A stretch of DNA of 64,000 bases from Rhizobium favelukesii (GTDB lineage Bacteria > Pseudomonadota > Alphaproteobacteria > Rhizobiales > Rhizobiaceae): contig NZ_HG916855.1 of NCBI RefSeq assembly GCF_000577275.2, forward strand, positions 496,001 to 560,000, read 5' to 3'. The translations under genes were made by a program, and so were the position numbers. This document shows positions 1 to 9,624 of this stretch, one piece after another; the stretch's first letter is position 1; the number at the start of each line of letters is the position of its first letter. The notes under the pieces are model-generated. The model worked only from the letters and a program-made list of their open reading frames with translations. It had not been told where the DNA came from and made no database searches.

Positions 1-572
1 GTCGGCTCGTCTGCGACCAGCAGCGACGGCCGCGGCAGAACGGCGAGACCGATCAGAACGCGCTGTAGCATGCCGCCGGAAAGCTGGTGGGGGTAGGAGT
101 CATAGGCACGCTGCGGATTGTCGAGCCCGACCTGCGCGAATGTCTCCAGAATGAGCGCCTTGCGAAGCGCCTTGTCCGGTTCGTCCAGCAGTGCGGCGGC
201 TTCCATTGCCTGCGCGCCGATGGTGCGAACCGGGTTCAGAGAATTGCCGGGGTCCTGCGGTACGAAGCCGATCCTGCGTCCCCTGAACGGGCGAAAGCGG
301 CGCTCAGGAAGCCCCAGAAGCTCCTGGCCATCGAATTCGACGCGGCCGGTGGCGTGCCCCGTTGCGGGAAGCAGCCGCAGGACGGCGCGGGCGATCGTCG
401 ATTTGCCCGATCCGGATTCGCCGATCAGCGCGAGACTTTTGCCGCGTCCAAGCTCGAAGCCGACACTGGTCACGACCTTGTGGGTACCGTAGGCCACCGA
501 CAATCCTTCGGCCCGCAGCAATGGGGAAGATGGGCGATTCAAAAACGTGGTCAGTCTGTCTTGCGGAGCCAT
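1..572 (-). CDS. Peptide/nickel-type ABC transporter ATP-binding protein (partial)
   Basis: Cytoplasmic ATPase of a dipeptide/oligopeptide importer (DppD/OppD type), cut by the left edge of the window after about 190 residues. The Walker A motif GESGSGKST is near residue 50, the Q-loop reads GFVPQDPGNSLNPV, the signature is LSGGMLQRV, and the visible part ends in the Walker B region ADEPT. The ATG at 572 overlaps the last 22 bases of the upstream permease gene, so the two are translationally linked. The Q-loop followed by NSLNP is typical of the peptide-transport subfamily. Substrate cannot be told from the ATPase. Confidence 0.93.
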   Translation of the reverse strand, partial: MAPQDRLTTFLNRPSSPLLRAEGLSVAYGTHKVVTSVGFELGRGKSLALIGESGSGKSTIARAVLRLLPATGHATGRVEFDGQELLGLPERRFRPFRGRRIGFVPQDPGNSLNPVRTIGAQAMEAAALLDEPDKALRKALILETFAQVGLDNPQRAYDSYPHQLSGGMLQRVLIGLAVLPRPSLLVADEP

Positions 573-1399
573 CGGCTGATCCTGTTTACAGAGAGAACGG
601 TTGCGATCGTGACGAGGGCCGGGGCGTAAACCAGCCAGGGCCATTTGAGGTAATCCTTGCCGATCGAGATCAGCAGGCCCCAATCGGAAGCAGGCGGCGG
701 GTCGCCGTAGCCAAGGAAGGCAAGGCTGGCGATCACCAGGATGGAATCGCCGAACTGCAGGACGGCAAGCGGCAGCACCGATCGCGATGCGTTCGGAAGC
801 ACGTGGCGCCACAGAATGTGCCAGCGCGATCCGCCGAGCAGGAAGGACGATTCGACGAATGTCGCCTGCCTGGTCTTGATGACTTCGGAGCGCATCACCC
901 GGGCAAAAAGGGCAACGGCGGAGACGCCCGTCGCGATTGCTGCATTGGTCGTGTCGAAACCAATTGCGGTGACGACGATGACGGCAAGCAGGAATTTGGG
1001 GATTGCCAGCAAGACATCGACGAGGCGGGCAAAGACAGTGTCCACCCAGCCGCCGAAGAAACCGGCCAGCAGCCCGATAATTCCGCCGGCGACAACGCCG
1101 ATCACGACCGCGATCAGAGCGCTCGCCACCGATGAGGCCGTGCCATAGACGACGCGTGCGTAGAGGTCGCGGCCGAGATGATCGGTGCCGAACCAGTGCG
1201 CTGCACTCGGGCCGAGCAATTTCTGGGCGGGGGTGCCGTTCACCGGATCGTAGCTCGTGAAGAGGCCAGGCGCCAAGGACCAGGCGATCGCCAGGGCGAC
1301 GACCAGGAACGACAGGATCACGACTGGCGGGACACGCAGGCCCGTTAGGCGGCCGATCAGCGGCACACGCGGAATGGAAGAAATCGAGGCGAGCGTCAT
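551..1399 (-). CDS. Peptide-type ABC transporter permease, DppC/OppC family
   Basis: Inner-membrane permease of 282 residues, the usual length for DppC-type subunits. An N-terminal membrane segment precedes the conserved periplasmic stretch with HWFGTDHLGRDLYARV, which is diagnostic of this family. Five further hydrophobic segments follow. The cytoplasmic coupling loop (EAA-like) contains LGGSRWHILWRHVLPN. Its start overlaps the end of the DppB-type gene by 4 bases (ATGA) and its end overlaps the ATPase gene, so the three form one operon. Confidence 0.94.
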   Translation of the reverse strand: MTLASISSIPRVPLIGRLTGLRVPPVVILSFLVVALAIAWSLAPGLFTSYDPVNGTPAQKLLGPSAAHWFGTDHLGRDLYARVVYGTASSVASALIAVVIGVVAGGIIGLLAGFFGGWVDTVFARLVDVLLAIPKFLLAVIVVTAIGFDTTNAAIATGVSAVALFARVMRSEVIKTRQATFVESSFLLGGSRWHILWRHVLPNASRSVLPLAVLQFGDSILVIASLAFLGYGDPPPASDWGLLISIGKDYLKWPWLVYAPALVTIATVLSVNRISRWLRKTD

Positions 1400-2406
1400 G
1401 GGGTCACCGCCTTCGATATGGGAAGAGAGCTGTCATCAGCGGTCGTCGGGCGACGCGGCTGCGTGCCGAGGAGTTTCACGCGAGGATCGAGCAGCGGGTA
1501 GGTCAGGTCGGCGATCAAGTTGACGACGACGAAGACCACCGCCGCGAGCGAAACGACGGCCTGTAGGACCGGCAGGTCCTGAGTGCTGACCGACCGCTGC
1601 ACCAGGCTGCCAAGCCCGTTGCGGCCAAACACCGTCTCGGTGATCAGCGAGCCCCCGAGCAACTCGCCGATCGTCAGAGCGACGACCGTGATGACGGGCA
1701 GCGATGACGGCTTCAGCAGGTGCATGACGAAGAGCCGCATCTGGCCAAGTCCCCGGCCGCGTGCGACTGCGGCGTAGTCCTGGCCGGACTCATGGTCGAG
1801 ATTGGCAATCAGGACTTCGGCAATCTGCGCCGAGATCGGAATGCCGAGGGCGATCGCTGCGAAAATCGTTGCCCAGAAGCTGTCGGGCTCGATGACGCGA
1901 AAGACGCCGAGCTGGAAACCGAAGAGGTGGATCAGCACCAGTCCGATCACGAAGTTCGGAACCGACAGGAACAGCGAGGGGAAGCCGCGCAGCAGACCCT
2001 GTCCGTAGCGTCGGGGCAAAAATTGTGTGCCGTAAGCGATGATCGTTGCCAGGAAAAGCGCGACCGCAAGGCCGGCCGAGGCAAGCACGAGGGTCGATGG
2101 CAGAACCTCGCCGATCAGCGTCGCCACTGGTCTGTTGGTCCGCATCGACAGGCCGAGATCCCCTGTCACGAAGCCGGAAAAGGCGTTCCAAAGCTGCACG
2201 GGGATCGGCTTGTCCAGTCCCTGCGCAGCGATGATCTCCTTGATCTCATCCGGCGTGAAGCCGTTTTGCGGGTTGTTGAGGACATTGGTAATCGGATCGC
2301 CGGGCAGGATGCTGACGACGACAAAGGTGAAGACATAAGACAGCAGGATCACGACGATCGCCTGCAGCAGCCGTTTTCGGGCATAGTTGAAATAGGCTTT
2401 GCTCAT
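1396..2406 (-). CDS. Peptide-type ABC transporter permease, DppB/OppB family
   Basis: Inner-membrane permease of about 336 residues. The N-terminal YARKRLLQAIVVILLSYVFTF segment, the SILPGDPI motif after the first membrane span, and the loop ARGRGLGQMRLFVMHLLKPS (EAA-like) are family hallmarks. GTG at 2415 and ATG at 2412 are also in frame, but the AGAGG ribosome site lies 8 bases before the ATG at 2406, so that start is preferred. It follows the binding-protein gene after about 30 bases. The C-terminal tail (TQPRRPTTADDSS) is longer than usual. Confidence 0.93.
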   Translation of the reverse strand: MSKAYFNYARKRLLQAIVVILLSYVFTFVVVSILPGDPITNVLNNPQNGFTPDEIKEIIAAQGLDKPIPVQLWNAFSGFVTGDLGLSMRTNRPVATLIGEVLPSTLVLASAGLAVALFLATIIAYGTQFLPRRYGQGLLRGFPSLFLSVPNFVIGLVLIHLFGFQLGVFRVIEPDSFWATIFAAIALGIPISAQIAEVLIANLDHESGQDYAAVARGRGLGQMRLFVMHLLKPSSLPVITVVALTIGELLGGSLITETVFGRNGLGSLVQRSVSTQDLPVLQAVVSLAAVVFVVVNLIADLTYPLLDPRVKLLGTQPRRPTTADDSSLPISKAVTP

Positions 2407-2439
2407 GCCCATCACCTCTGTGTCTGTTGAAATGCCGGG

Positions 2440-4092
2440 CTATTCGCTCTTCGTTGCCGTGTAGTAGCTGGCATAGGCGACGCCGTTGTAGATTTCGCCC
2501 TTGAGCTTCGGCGACTGCACGTAGATGCGCTGGACGATCTGCGTTCGCGGAATGAAGTAGCCCTGGTCGAGGACGTATTTCTGCAGCTCGTCGAGAAGCG
2601 GCTTGCGAGCGTCGATGGAGCCGGCGCCGGCGATCTTGTCGCGCAGATCGTTGAGGGTCTTGTCGCTCTCGTCGAGCGCAAACCAGTTCTCGCCATTGTT
2701 GGCGCTGGTCAGAATGCCGGCGACTGTGCCGGCGTCGATGAAGGAGCGCGTCACCTCATAGGCAGGCACTCCGGCGCCGCCATACTTGACCTTCTGGCCG
2801 AACGTGACCACGTCATAGGCGCGGATATTAACCTTCCAGCCGATCTTGCCGAGCTGCTGCGAAATCAGTTCGTCGATCGACTTCGATGTTGCGAGGTAGG
2901 GATTCGAATTCAGCGTCAGCAACAGCGGCTTGCCATCCTTGACGCGGATGCCATCCGAGCCCTTCTTCCAGCCTGCCTCGTCGAGAAGCTTCTCCGCCTT
3001 TTCAGGATTGTAGGCCAGCAGCGCGCTCTGGTCGGTCGCACCCGGAACGTTGCTCTGGATGAAGGAGGTCGCAAGCTTCCAGTCGGGCGTATAGACGGTG
3101 TCGATGATTTCCTGGCGATTGATGCCGGCCTGAAGCGCCTGGCGAACCTTCACGTCGTCATAGGGGGCAAGCTTGGTGTTAACAGCCCAGCCGTTGACGA
3201 AGCCGAGATAGCGGGGCGTCGCCACCGTCAGGCCTTCCGACTTGAGGGATTCAAGCTCCTGAGGCGACGCGTTGTAGGCGACGTCTGCCTGGCCGGACTG
3301 GACTGCCGCAACGCGCAGCGACGGTTCGGAGACGAGCTTGTAGGTGATCGTATCGAGATGGGCGGGACCGGTCTGGCCGACCGCTGTCGGGCCCCAGTTG
3401 TAATCCTTGCGCCTGGCGAGCTTGACGTAGTCGCCCTCCTTCCAGGACTCGACGACATAAGGCCCGCTGCCGGAGGTCTTGCCCAGGTCCGCCTGGGCGC
3501 TTGCCGGCGAGGCGATGGTCTTCGGGGAGATGAGGATCGAGCCGTGGTAGCCGAGCGTCGGGATGAAGCCGAGGGTCGGCTTCTTGAAGAAAACCTTAAC
3601 GGTTGCCGCATCGACGGCTTCGGCATGATCGTAGGTTTTGGGGAACAGGCCGATTGGATTGATGCCCTCGCTCTTGCGCCCGGCATACCAGATGTCGAGA
3701 TTGGCGACGACGGCTGCCGCATCCAGCGGGCTGCCATCGGAGAAAGTCACGCCGGTCTTGAGATGCAAGGTGAATTCGGTCGCATTGTCGTTCTGCTCCC
3801 AGCGTTCGGCGATCCACGGGCTGACCTTGCCATCGGCATCGACGTAGAGAAGCTTGTCGGTTACATGACCCCAGATATGGCCCTGAAAACTGGAGATCGC
3901 GCTGTTGTTGGGGATCCAGGTGTCGCCCAGGGAGTCGATCAGGAACACGACGTCTCCGCCATCATGCGCTCCGTCCTCAGCCAGGGCCGGGGTTACACTA
4001 GCTGTCGCGACCAGAGCGGCAAATGCCAGTGCAGAGGTGGCGGTCAGCAGACGACGACGGGAAAGAAGAGGGCGGAAAGAATGGTCGTTCAT
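2440..4092 (-). CDS. Periplasmic substrate-binding protein, SBP family 5
   Basis: Receptor of the peptide/nickel-type importer, 550 residues. The N-terminus SRRRLLTATSALAFAALV with a following ALAE cleavage region looks like a Tat-type signal peptide (twin arginine before a hydrophobic stretch). The mature protein carries family-5 marks: ERWEQNDNATEFTLHLKTGV and FSDGSPLDAAAVVANLD in the N-lobe, and later VRQALQAGINRQEII. It is the first gene of the importer operon. A 176-base gap separates it from the molybdoenzyme gene upstream, so it may have its own promoter there. The ligand is unknown; the neighbouring oxidoreductases suggest it may not be a simple peptide (inference). Confidence 0.93.
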   Translation of the reverse strand: MNDHSFRPLLSRRRLLTATSALAFAALVATASVTPALAEDGAHDGGDVVFLIDSLGDTWIPNNSAISSFQGHIWGHVTDKLLYVDADGKVSPWIAERWEQNDNATEFTLHLKTGVTFSDGSPLDAAAVVANLDIWYAGRKSEGINPIGLFPKTYDHAEAVDAATVKVFFKKPTLGFIPTLGYHGSILISPKTIASPASAQADLGKTSGSGPYVVESWKEGDYVKLARRKDYNWGPTAVGQTGPAHLDTITYKLVSEPSLRVAAVQSGQADVAYNASPQELESLKSEGLTVATPRYLGFVNGWAVNTKLAPYDDVKVRQALQAGINRQEIIDTVYTPDWKLATSFIQSNVPGATDQSALLAYNPEKAEKLLDEAGWKKGSDGIRVKDGKPLLLTLNSNPYLATSKSIDELISQQLGKIGWKVNIRAYDVVTFGQKVKYGGAGVPAYEVTRSFIDAGTVAGILTSANNGENWFALDESDKTLNDLRDKIAGAGSIDARKPLLDELQKYVLDQGYFIPRTQIVQRIYVQSPKLKGEIYNGVAYASYYTATKSE

Positions 4093-4268
4093 GAAGCGGT
4101 CCTGTTTGGTTGCCGGGCTGACTACGAACAGGAGCCTATGGTAGTGGATCGATTTCGAGAAAGACTGGTTGTTCTTTTTCGACCAAATTTGTAGATTATT
4201 TTATCAGCGCAATCTGAAGCACGAGGATCAGGATTTCCAGCAATTGCTAGCGCGATGAGCTCGATCGC

Positions 4269-6578
4269 TCAGGCGTTCTGTTCCTCGATGAACGCCATCC
4301 CGTCGAGAATGCGCACCGGCGGCAATTCTCCGGCATAGCGCTGGACATCGACCTTTGTCAGCTGTCCGGTCGAGGCCTGGGCAAGCTGCGACGTGCCGGC
4401 ATCACGGGTGAGGATATTCGGGTTGCCATGAATGCACATGGCGATCTCGGCATCGGCATCATCAGGCTCGAACCAAGCTCCGGTGGCAAGCTGCATCACT
4501 CCAGGTTTCACATCCGCGCTGATCACCGCAGCCGCCAGGCAACTGCCGCGGGCGTTGAACAGCCTGACGATATCGCAATCCGAAATGCCACGCTCTGCCG
4601 CATCCACCGGGTTGATGCGCACCGGTTCGCGGCCGTTGATCTTGGTGGAGCGGCTGAAGTCGCCGTAGTCCAGCTGACTGTGCAGGCGCGAGTGCGGCTG
4701 ATTGCAGACGAGATAGAGTGGATAGCGGCCCTCCGCCGCCTTCGCCGTCGGGTCCGGTTCAAACCAGCGCGAATGGCCGCGGCAATCGTCATAGCCAAAG
4801 CTTTCGATCGTTTCGGAGAAGATCTCGATCTTGCCCGATGGCGTGGGCAGCGGATTGGCGTCCGGATCGGTCCGGAATGCGCGCGCAGGGCCACCATCGT
4901 CAGGTTTTACCGGGAGTTGCAGTTCGCCCATCTCCCAGAACGTCTCAAAATCCGGCGCGGGGTGACCAGCGGTGGCAAGTGCCGCGCGTGTTTTCTCGAA
5001 GAGGAAAGCGAGCCACTCGCGGTTCGACCGGTTCTCGGTGAATTCGCCGCGCTTGCCGAGGCGCTCTGCGATATCTGCGAATATCTCATAGTCATCGCGT
5101 GCTTCGCCGACTGGTTCGATCAGCCTCTTCATTGCGATCATTATCGGATCATGGTCGGCCGCGCCGATATCGTCACGCTCAAGCGTCGTGGTCGCGGGCA
5201 GGACGATATCGGCGTGGCGTGCCGAGGACGTCCAGGCCGTCTCGTGCACGATGATCGTCTCGGGCCTCTTGAACGCCTGACGAAGCCTGTTGAGATCCTG
5301 ATGATGATGGAACGGGTTGCCGCCCGCCCAGTAGACAAGGCGGATGTCGGGATAGCACAGAGCCTGGCCATTGTAGTGGAACGCTTCGCCCGGGTTCAGC
5401 AGCATGTCGGCGATCCGTGCGACGGGAATGAAATCCGGCACTGGATTGTGGAATTGCTTGAGCGTCGGCAAGGGAACGGCGAGCTGGCTTTTGCCGATGT
5501 TGCCGAGCGCGCCGAGCGAATAGGAAAAGCCGCCGCCATCGAGCCCGATCTGGCCGAGCATGGCCGCGAGCACGATCCCCATCCAGACCGGCTGTTCGCC
5601 GTAGTCGGCGCGCTGCAGGGAATGGCTGACGGTGATCAGCGTTCGGGCGTTGGCCATGCGCCGCGCCAGATCCACGATCGTCTGGGTCGCGATACCGCAG
5701 ATACCGGCTGCCCATTGCGGGCTCTTCTCGACGCCATCCTCGCGTCCCAGCAGATAAGCCTCGAAGCGTGGATAGCCTGTCGTATAGCGGTTGAGAAATC
5801 CCCGATCGTGACGTCCCTCGCTGACGAGGACGAAGGCGATCGCCAACATGAGCGCGACGTCGGTTCCAGGGGTGACCGGCAGCCATTCGGCATCGAGATC
5901 ACTCGCAATGTCATCCTTGAGCGGGCTTATGAGTACGAAGCGGGCGCCGCGCGCACGGGCACCGCTCAGCGCCGGGCGCACGACGTGCCGGCTGATGCCG
6001 CCGCCATGGACGTCGGTGTTCTTGACCGCCATGCCGCCGAAGGCAACGATCAGCTCGCTGCTGCGTTCGATTGCGTCCCAGGTGACGCTCTTTCGGTCGA
6101 AGGTATCGTAAGGACCGAGCACATGCGGAATGATGACCATCGCCGCGCCTGAACTGTAGGTATTGACCGATCTGACATATCCGCCGAGCACGTTGAGGAA
6201 ACGATGGATCTGGCTTTGGGCGTGATGAAACCGCCCTGCGCTGGACCAGCCGTACGAGCCGCCGAAAATGGCCCGCGGTCCGGCTTCGGCGTGAACACGG
6301 CGAAGCTCGTTGGCGACAAGATCGAGCGCTTCCGGCCAGCTGACCTCGACATAACCGTCGCTCCCGCGTTTCGCGGCATTATCGGGCCTGCCTTGAAGCC
6401 AGCCGCGCCTGACGGCCGGGCGCCGGATGCGGGCGGGGCTATGGGCGATTGCGGGCAGATTGCCGAGCAGGGGAGATGGGTGTGGGTCGGCGGGATGCGG
6501 GCGGATTTCGAGGGCTTCGCCCTGATGCCGTCCAAAGAATGCGCCCCAATGAGAGCTGTGGGGTTTGAAGCCGTCCAT
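4269..6578 (-). CDS. Molybdopterin oxidoreductase, biotin sulfoxide/TMAO reductase family
   Basis: About 769 residues, the normal length for BisC/DorA/TorA-type bis-MGD enzymes that reduce S- or N-oxides. The protein opens with the family signature HSSHWGAF. It has the KSVTWDAIE and GGMAVKNTDV cofactor regions, GGNPFHHHQDLNRL in the middle, and HDHSRLHSQLDY-type residues (QPHSRLHSQLDYG) near the C-terminus. I chose ATG 6578 because GGAGA sits 7 bases before it and the family begins here; a GTG at 6620 adds 14 unsupported residues. No Tat signal is present, so a cytoplasmic, BisC-like enzyme is likely. The FAD dehydrogenase gene ends 42 bases upstream. Confidence 0.9.
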   Translation of the reverse strand: MDGFKPHSSHWGAFFGRHQGEALEIRPHPADPHPSPLLGNLPAIAHSPARIRRPAVRRGWLQGRPDNAAKRGSDGYVEVSWPEALDLVANELRRVHAEAGPRAIFGGSYGWSSAGRFHHAQSQIHRFLNVLGGYVRSVNTYSSGAAMVIIPHVLGPYDTFDRKSVTWDAIERSSELIVAFGGMAVKNTDVHGGGISRHVVRPALSGARARGARFVLISPLKDDIASDLDAEWLPVTPGTDVALMLAIAFVLVSEGRHDRGFLNRYTTGYPRFEAYLLGREDGVEKSPQWAAGICGIATQTIVDLARRMANARTLITVSHSLQRADYGEQPVWMGIVLAAMLGQIGLDGGGFSYSLGALGNIGKSQLAVPLPTLKQFHNPVPDFIPVARIADMLLNPGEAFHYNGQALCYPDIRLVYWAGGNPFHHHQDLNRLRQAFKRPETIIVHETAWTSSARHADIVLPATTTLERDDIGAADHDPIMIAMKRLIEPVGEARDDYEIFADIAERLGKRGEFTENRSNREWLAFLFEKTRAALATAGHPAPDFETFWEMGELQLPVKPDDGGPARAFRTDPDANPLPTPSGKIEIFSETIESFGYDDCRGHSRWFEPDPTAKAAEGRYPLYLVCNQPHSRLHSQLDYGDFSRSTKINGREPVRINPVDAAERGISDCDIVRLFNARGSCLAAAVISADVKPGVMQLATGAWFEPDDADAEIAMCIHGNPNILTRDAGTSQLAQASTGQLTKVDVQRYAGELPPVRILDGMAFIEEQNA

Positions 6579-6620
6579 CGCACCGTCTCCCGTGAACAAC
6601 GTTGGAAAGATCGGCAACAC

Positions 6621-7996
6621 TCACACCGGCAGGATCTTGCCGGGGTTCATGATGCCCTGGGGATCGATGGCTTGCTTCAGCAGGGCCATCAGCTCGACGG
6701 CGTCTCCGTGTTCCTGACGTAGATAGCCGATCTTGCCGGTGCCGACGCCATGTTCCCCGGTCGAGGTTCCGCCGACAGAGATTGCGTGTTCGACCATCGC
6801 CTCGTTGATGGCCGCGACCTCGGTGAGTTCCGCCGTGTTTTCGGGATCCACGGCGAAGACTACATGATAGTTGCCGTCGCCGACATGGCCGAGAATGGCA
6901 GCCGGAACACTGCACTCCTGCAACAGTGCGCGGGTCCTGAGAATGCAGCCGCTGAGTTCCGATACCGGAACGCAGACATCGGATGACCAGCCCTTGGCAT
7001 TCGGTCTCTGCGAGACGACTGCGTAGAATGCGTTATGCCGGGCCTTCCAGAGGCGATTTCGCTCCTCTGGCGCATTGGCCCATTCGAAATCCTTGCCGCC
7101 GTGATCCTTGACGATTTCCGCAACCAGTTCGACCTGCTCCTGAGCCGAGGCAGGAGACCCGTGGAATTCGAAGGCGAGGGTATCTTCGATCTTCAGCGAG
7201 AGGCCGGAATAGGCGTTGGAGGCAGCAATCAGGCCGCGGTCCAAAAGCTCTATCCGCGAGATAGGGATGGCAAGCTGCACGATCGCGATCGCGGCCTTCA
7301 CCGCCTGCTCCACGCTCTCGAATGAGCAGAGGGCTGCCGAAATGGTTTCCGGAACGCCCTGGAGCCGCAAGATGACTTCGGTGATGATGCCGAGCGTGCC
7401 TTCCGAGCCGACGAAGAGGCGCGTGAGATCGTAACCGGCAGACGATTTGCGCGCCCGGCCACCGGTGCGAATGATCTGACCCGTTGGCAGCACGACGGTC
7501 AGCGACAACACATTTTCGCGCATGGTGCCGTAGCGCACGGCGTTGGTGCCCGATGCCCGTGTCGCCGCCATGCCGCCAATCGACGCGTTGGCCCCAGGGT
7601 CGATCGGGAAGAACAGGCCTTGGTCGCGCAGATGCGCGTTGAGCTGCTCGCGCGTGACACCGGCCTGGACGGTGCAGTCGAGATCCTCGGCGCTGACGCG
7701 AATGATCTGTGACATCTGCGAAAGATCGATCGAAACGCCACCGCGCACTGCGGTCAGGTGCCCCTCGAGCGAGGTTCCGGCGCCGAGGCGATGACGGGCA
7801 CGCCTGCCGCGGCGCAGAGCCGGACGGTTTCGGCTACGTCGTCGGTGCTTTGCGCGAATACCACGGCATCCGGGATTGCCAGTGTGTGATGGGACTCGCC
7901 GCGGCCATGCTGCTCGCGCAGCGCCTGCGAGATCGAGAAGCGATCGCCGAACCTTGCCTGCAATTGGCCCGATAGCTCAGCGGATAGGATACCCAT
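6621..7996 (-). pseudogene. FAD-binding D-lactate/glycolate dehydrogenase-like protein, frameshifted
   Basis: GlcD/D-LDH type flavoprotein (FAD_binding_4 plus FAD-oxidase C domain) that would oxidise a 2-hydroxy acid. It is read in two frames. Residues 1-72 start at 7996 (AAGGA about 9 bases before) and run through DVAETVRLCAAAGVPVIA. The rest, from 7748, carries GGMAATRASGTNAVRYG, SEGTLGIITEV and the C-terminal GEHGVGTGKIGYL. Between 7786 and 7785 the text GCCTCGGCGCCGG lacks one T; adding it gives PVIAFGAGTSLEGH, the conserved FAD-binding turn. Either a recent loss-of-function mutation or a sequencing error. The remainder is undamaged. Confidence 0.85.
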
Positions 7997-8102
7997 CTTT
8001 CACGTCCTTTTCGGTGCTGACCGTGCCAGCCGAAATCGCGCCATGCCGTCACGATCAGGCATGGATGCAGATTGACCGGTACCAAGTCTCAAAAGTGAGC
8101 CG

Positions 8103-8705
8103 TCAGACGGCGATCTTCTCGCCGTTCAGGTGGCGCTCAAGGAAAGGCAGGCTGTCCTGCCCCCAGTAAAGTTCGTCTTCGTAGCGAAACGTCGGAAGGC
8201 CGAAGACGCCGGAGTTCCTGGCGCTTTCGATATTGGATCTCCAGATCGATTGGGTGGCCTCGGCCTGAGCGCGTTCTTCCAGCTTCGCCCCGTCGATCCC
8301 TACAGAACTGGCGATCGCCTGACGCACCTCGCTCCGCCCGATATCCGCCGCGTCCGTCCAGAATGCCGTCTGCAGCGCGCGGGTGAGCCCGAGCCAGTCC
8401 AAGCCGTCCTCGATGGCGGCGATGACCATGAAGCCGGCGGGCGTGGGATCGGACAGGGCAGCACGGTTTTCGAAGTTCAGCGCCTTGCCGCGCAGGAATG
8501 CCCAGCGCTTCAAGTCCTTGGTCCAGTAGGCACGCCGGGCTTCCGGCCGGTTGCGGGAATAGATCCCGCCGTTGTCCTCGATCACCGAGATCAGATGTGG
8601 TCGGATCGACGCTCCATGTCTCAATGCAAGTTCTGAAAAAGCATCAAGACCAATGAAGGACCAGGGTGAACCGATGCCGAAGAAATAGTCTATTGCCTTT
8701 GTCAT
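8103..8705 (-). CDS. 2-hydroxychromene-2-carboxylate isomerase family protein (DsbA/GST-kappa fold)
   Basis: 200 residues, typical for the HCCA isomerase/GST-kappa family, glutathione-dependent enzymes with a thioredoxin fold and an inserted helical domain. The N-terminus DYFFGIGSPWSFIGLDAF replaces the usual FDFxSPYSY motif, with Ser-Pro-Trp-Ser at the glutathione-activating position. The C-terminal FGLPTFRYEDELYWGQDSLPFL holds the conserved cis-Pro and the FWGqdR-like tail. Its ATG overlaps the stop of the TetR gene (ATGA, 8702-8705). Co-translation implies the TetR protein controls it. Substrate is unknown. Confidence 0.88.
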   Translation of the reverse strand: MTKAIDYFFGIGSPWSFIGLDAFSELALRHGASIRPHLISVIEDNGGIYSRNRPEARRAYWTKDLKRWAFLRGKALNFENRAALSDPTPAGFMVIAAIEDGLDWLGLTRALQTAFWTDAADIGRSEVRQAIASSVGIDGAKLEERAQAEATQSIWRSNIESARNSGVFGLPTFRYEDELYWGQDSLPFLERHLNGEKIAV

Positions 8706-9286
8706 GCTCTGCCTTTTTCAGCGGTCTTGATCGAAGAAAGTGCGGTGTCGAATACGAAGAGAGCGCAGTCTCTGGCGGTGAGAACAGCCTGGGGATCGCG
8801 ACCAACGGCGACGGTCGCCAGAGCTCCTTCGTAGAGGAGAGAAAGATGAGCGGCCGGCTGGGCGGCCTCTACACCCGCTCTTTCCATCAGCGCGCGAAAC
8901 ATCTGGCTGACGGTCGCCTTGTGGGCGCGCGCGACGGTAACAACGCGTTCTGAATCGCCGTGCTCGGCCACCGCCAGGGCGAACGCGCATCCACGAAACT
9001 CGGGGCTGTCCGCCTTCTCATGCAGCCGCTCGAAGATGAGATTGAGCTGATCCCGCGGGCTCGGGACTTCGTTCAAAACCTCTTCCAGAGAGCGGATGAC
9101 CCGCTCGTGACGGTCCTGAAGATAGGCCGCCACGAGATGATCCTTGGACGGGAAATGCCTATAGAGCGTTGCCTTGGCGACCTTGGTTTCTTCGATGATG
9201 CGGTCGATGCCGACAGCGCGGATGCCTTCGCGGTAGAAGAGTGCGCCGGCAGACGCGAGGATGTGATCTGAAATTGAAGCTTTCAT
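8702..9286 (-). CDS. TetR/AcrR family transcriptional regulator
   Basis: 194 residues. The N-terminal helix-turn-helix spans roughly residues 5-50: ILASAGALFYREGIRAVGID, then RIIEETKVAKATLYRHFPSK, matching the TetR recognition helix. The C-terminal ligand domain resembles LmrA/YxaF-type regulators. It is first in a two-gene unit with the isomerase and likely represses its own promoter, which must lie in 9287-9400. No clear operator palindrome was found by eye. Confidence 0.92.
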   Translation of the reverse strand: MKASISDHILASAGALFYREGIRAVGIDRIIEETKVAKATLYRHFPSKDHLVAAYLQDRHERVIRSLEEVLNEVPSPRDQLNLIFERLHEKADSPEFRGCAFALAVAEHGDSERVVTVARAHKATVSQMFRALMERAGVEAAQPAAHLSLLYEGALATVAVGRDPQAVLTARDCALFVFDTALSSIKTAEKGRA

Positions 9287-9624
9287 CGAACTGCTTGCGG
9301 AGCCTTCTCAAAACGTGCGCCCTGACATGCGAGTGCAGCAAGAGAGGTTTCTATGCGCGCCAACCGATAAGAGAAAGACAGGTCATTCCGTTTGGATGCA
9401 TCGTTGGAAATATTTTTTGCTCTGATGCCTGTGGAAGCGTCTTTGGACCTGCGTGAAGATCGTCAGGAAGGTGGCACTATATTGGATCGGATCGTCTTCT
9501 ACAGCGATCTCTGCCGGCTTGTGCAGCCTTCGAGGCTCACTATCTCTAGTGTACCCCAAACCGGCGCATCGCCATGGATCGAAGCGCGGCCGATATGCTG
9601 TCGAAAGTCTGCATCGAAATTCTA
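9287..9624. other. Non-coding stretch upstream of the TetR gene
   Basis: No gene is supported here. It must contain the TetR promoter at its left end. At its right end it meets the truncated N-terminus of an integrase-type transposase. Short open frames on both strands show no recognisable domain. Confidence 0.5.

Noticed and set aside
4428..6152. 574-codon open frame on the plus strand
   Set aside because: It is antisense to the molybdoenzyme gene, has no recognisable domain, and arises from GC-rich codon bias.
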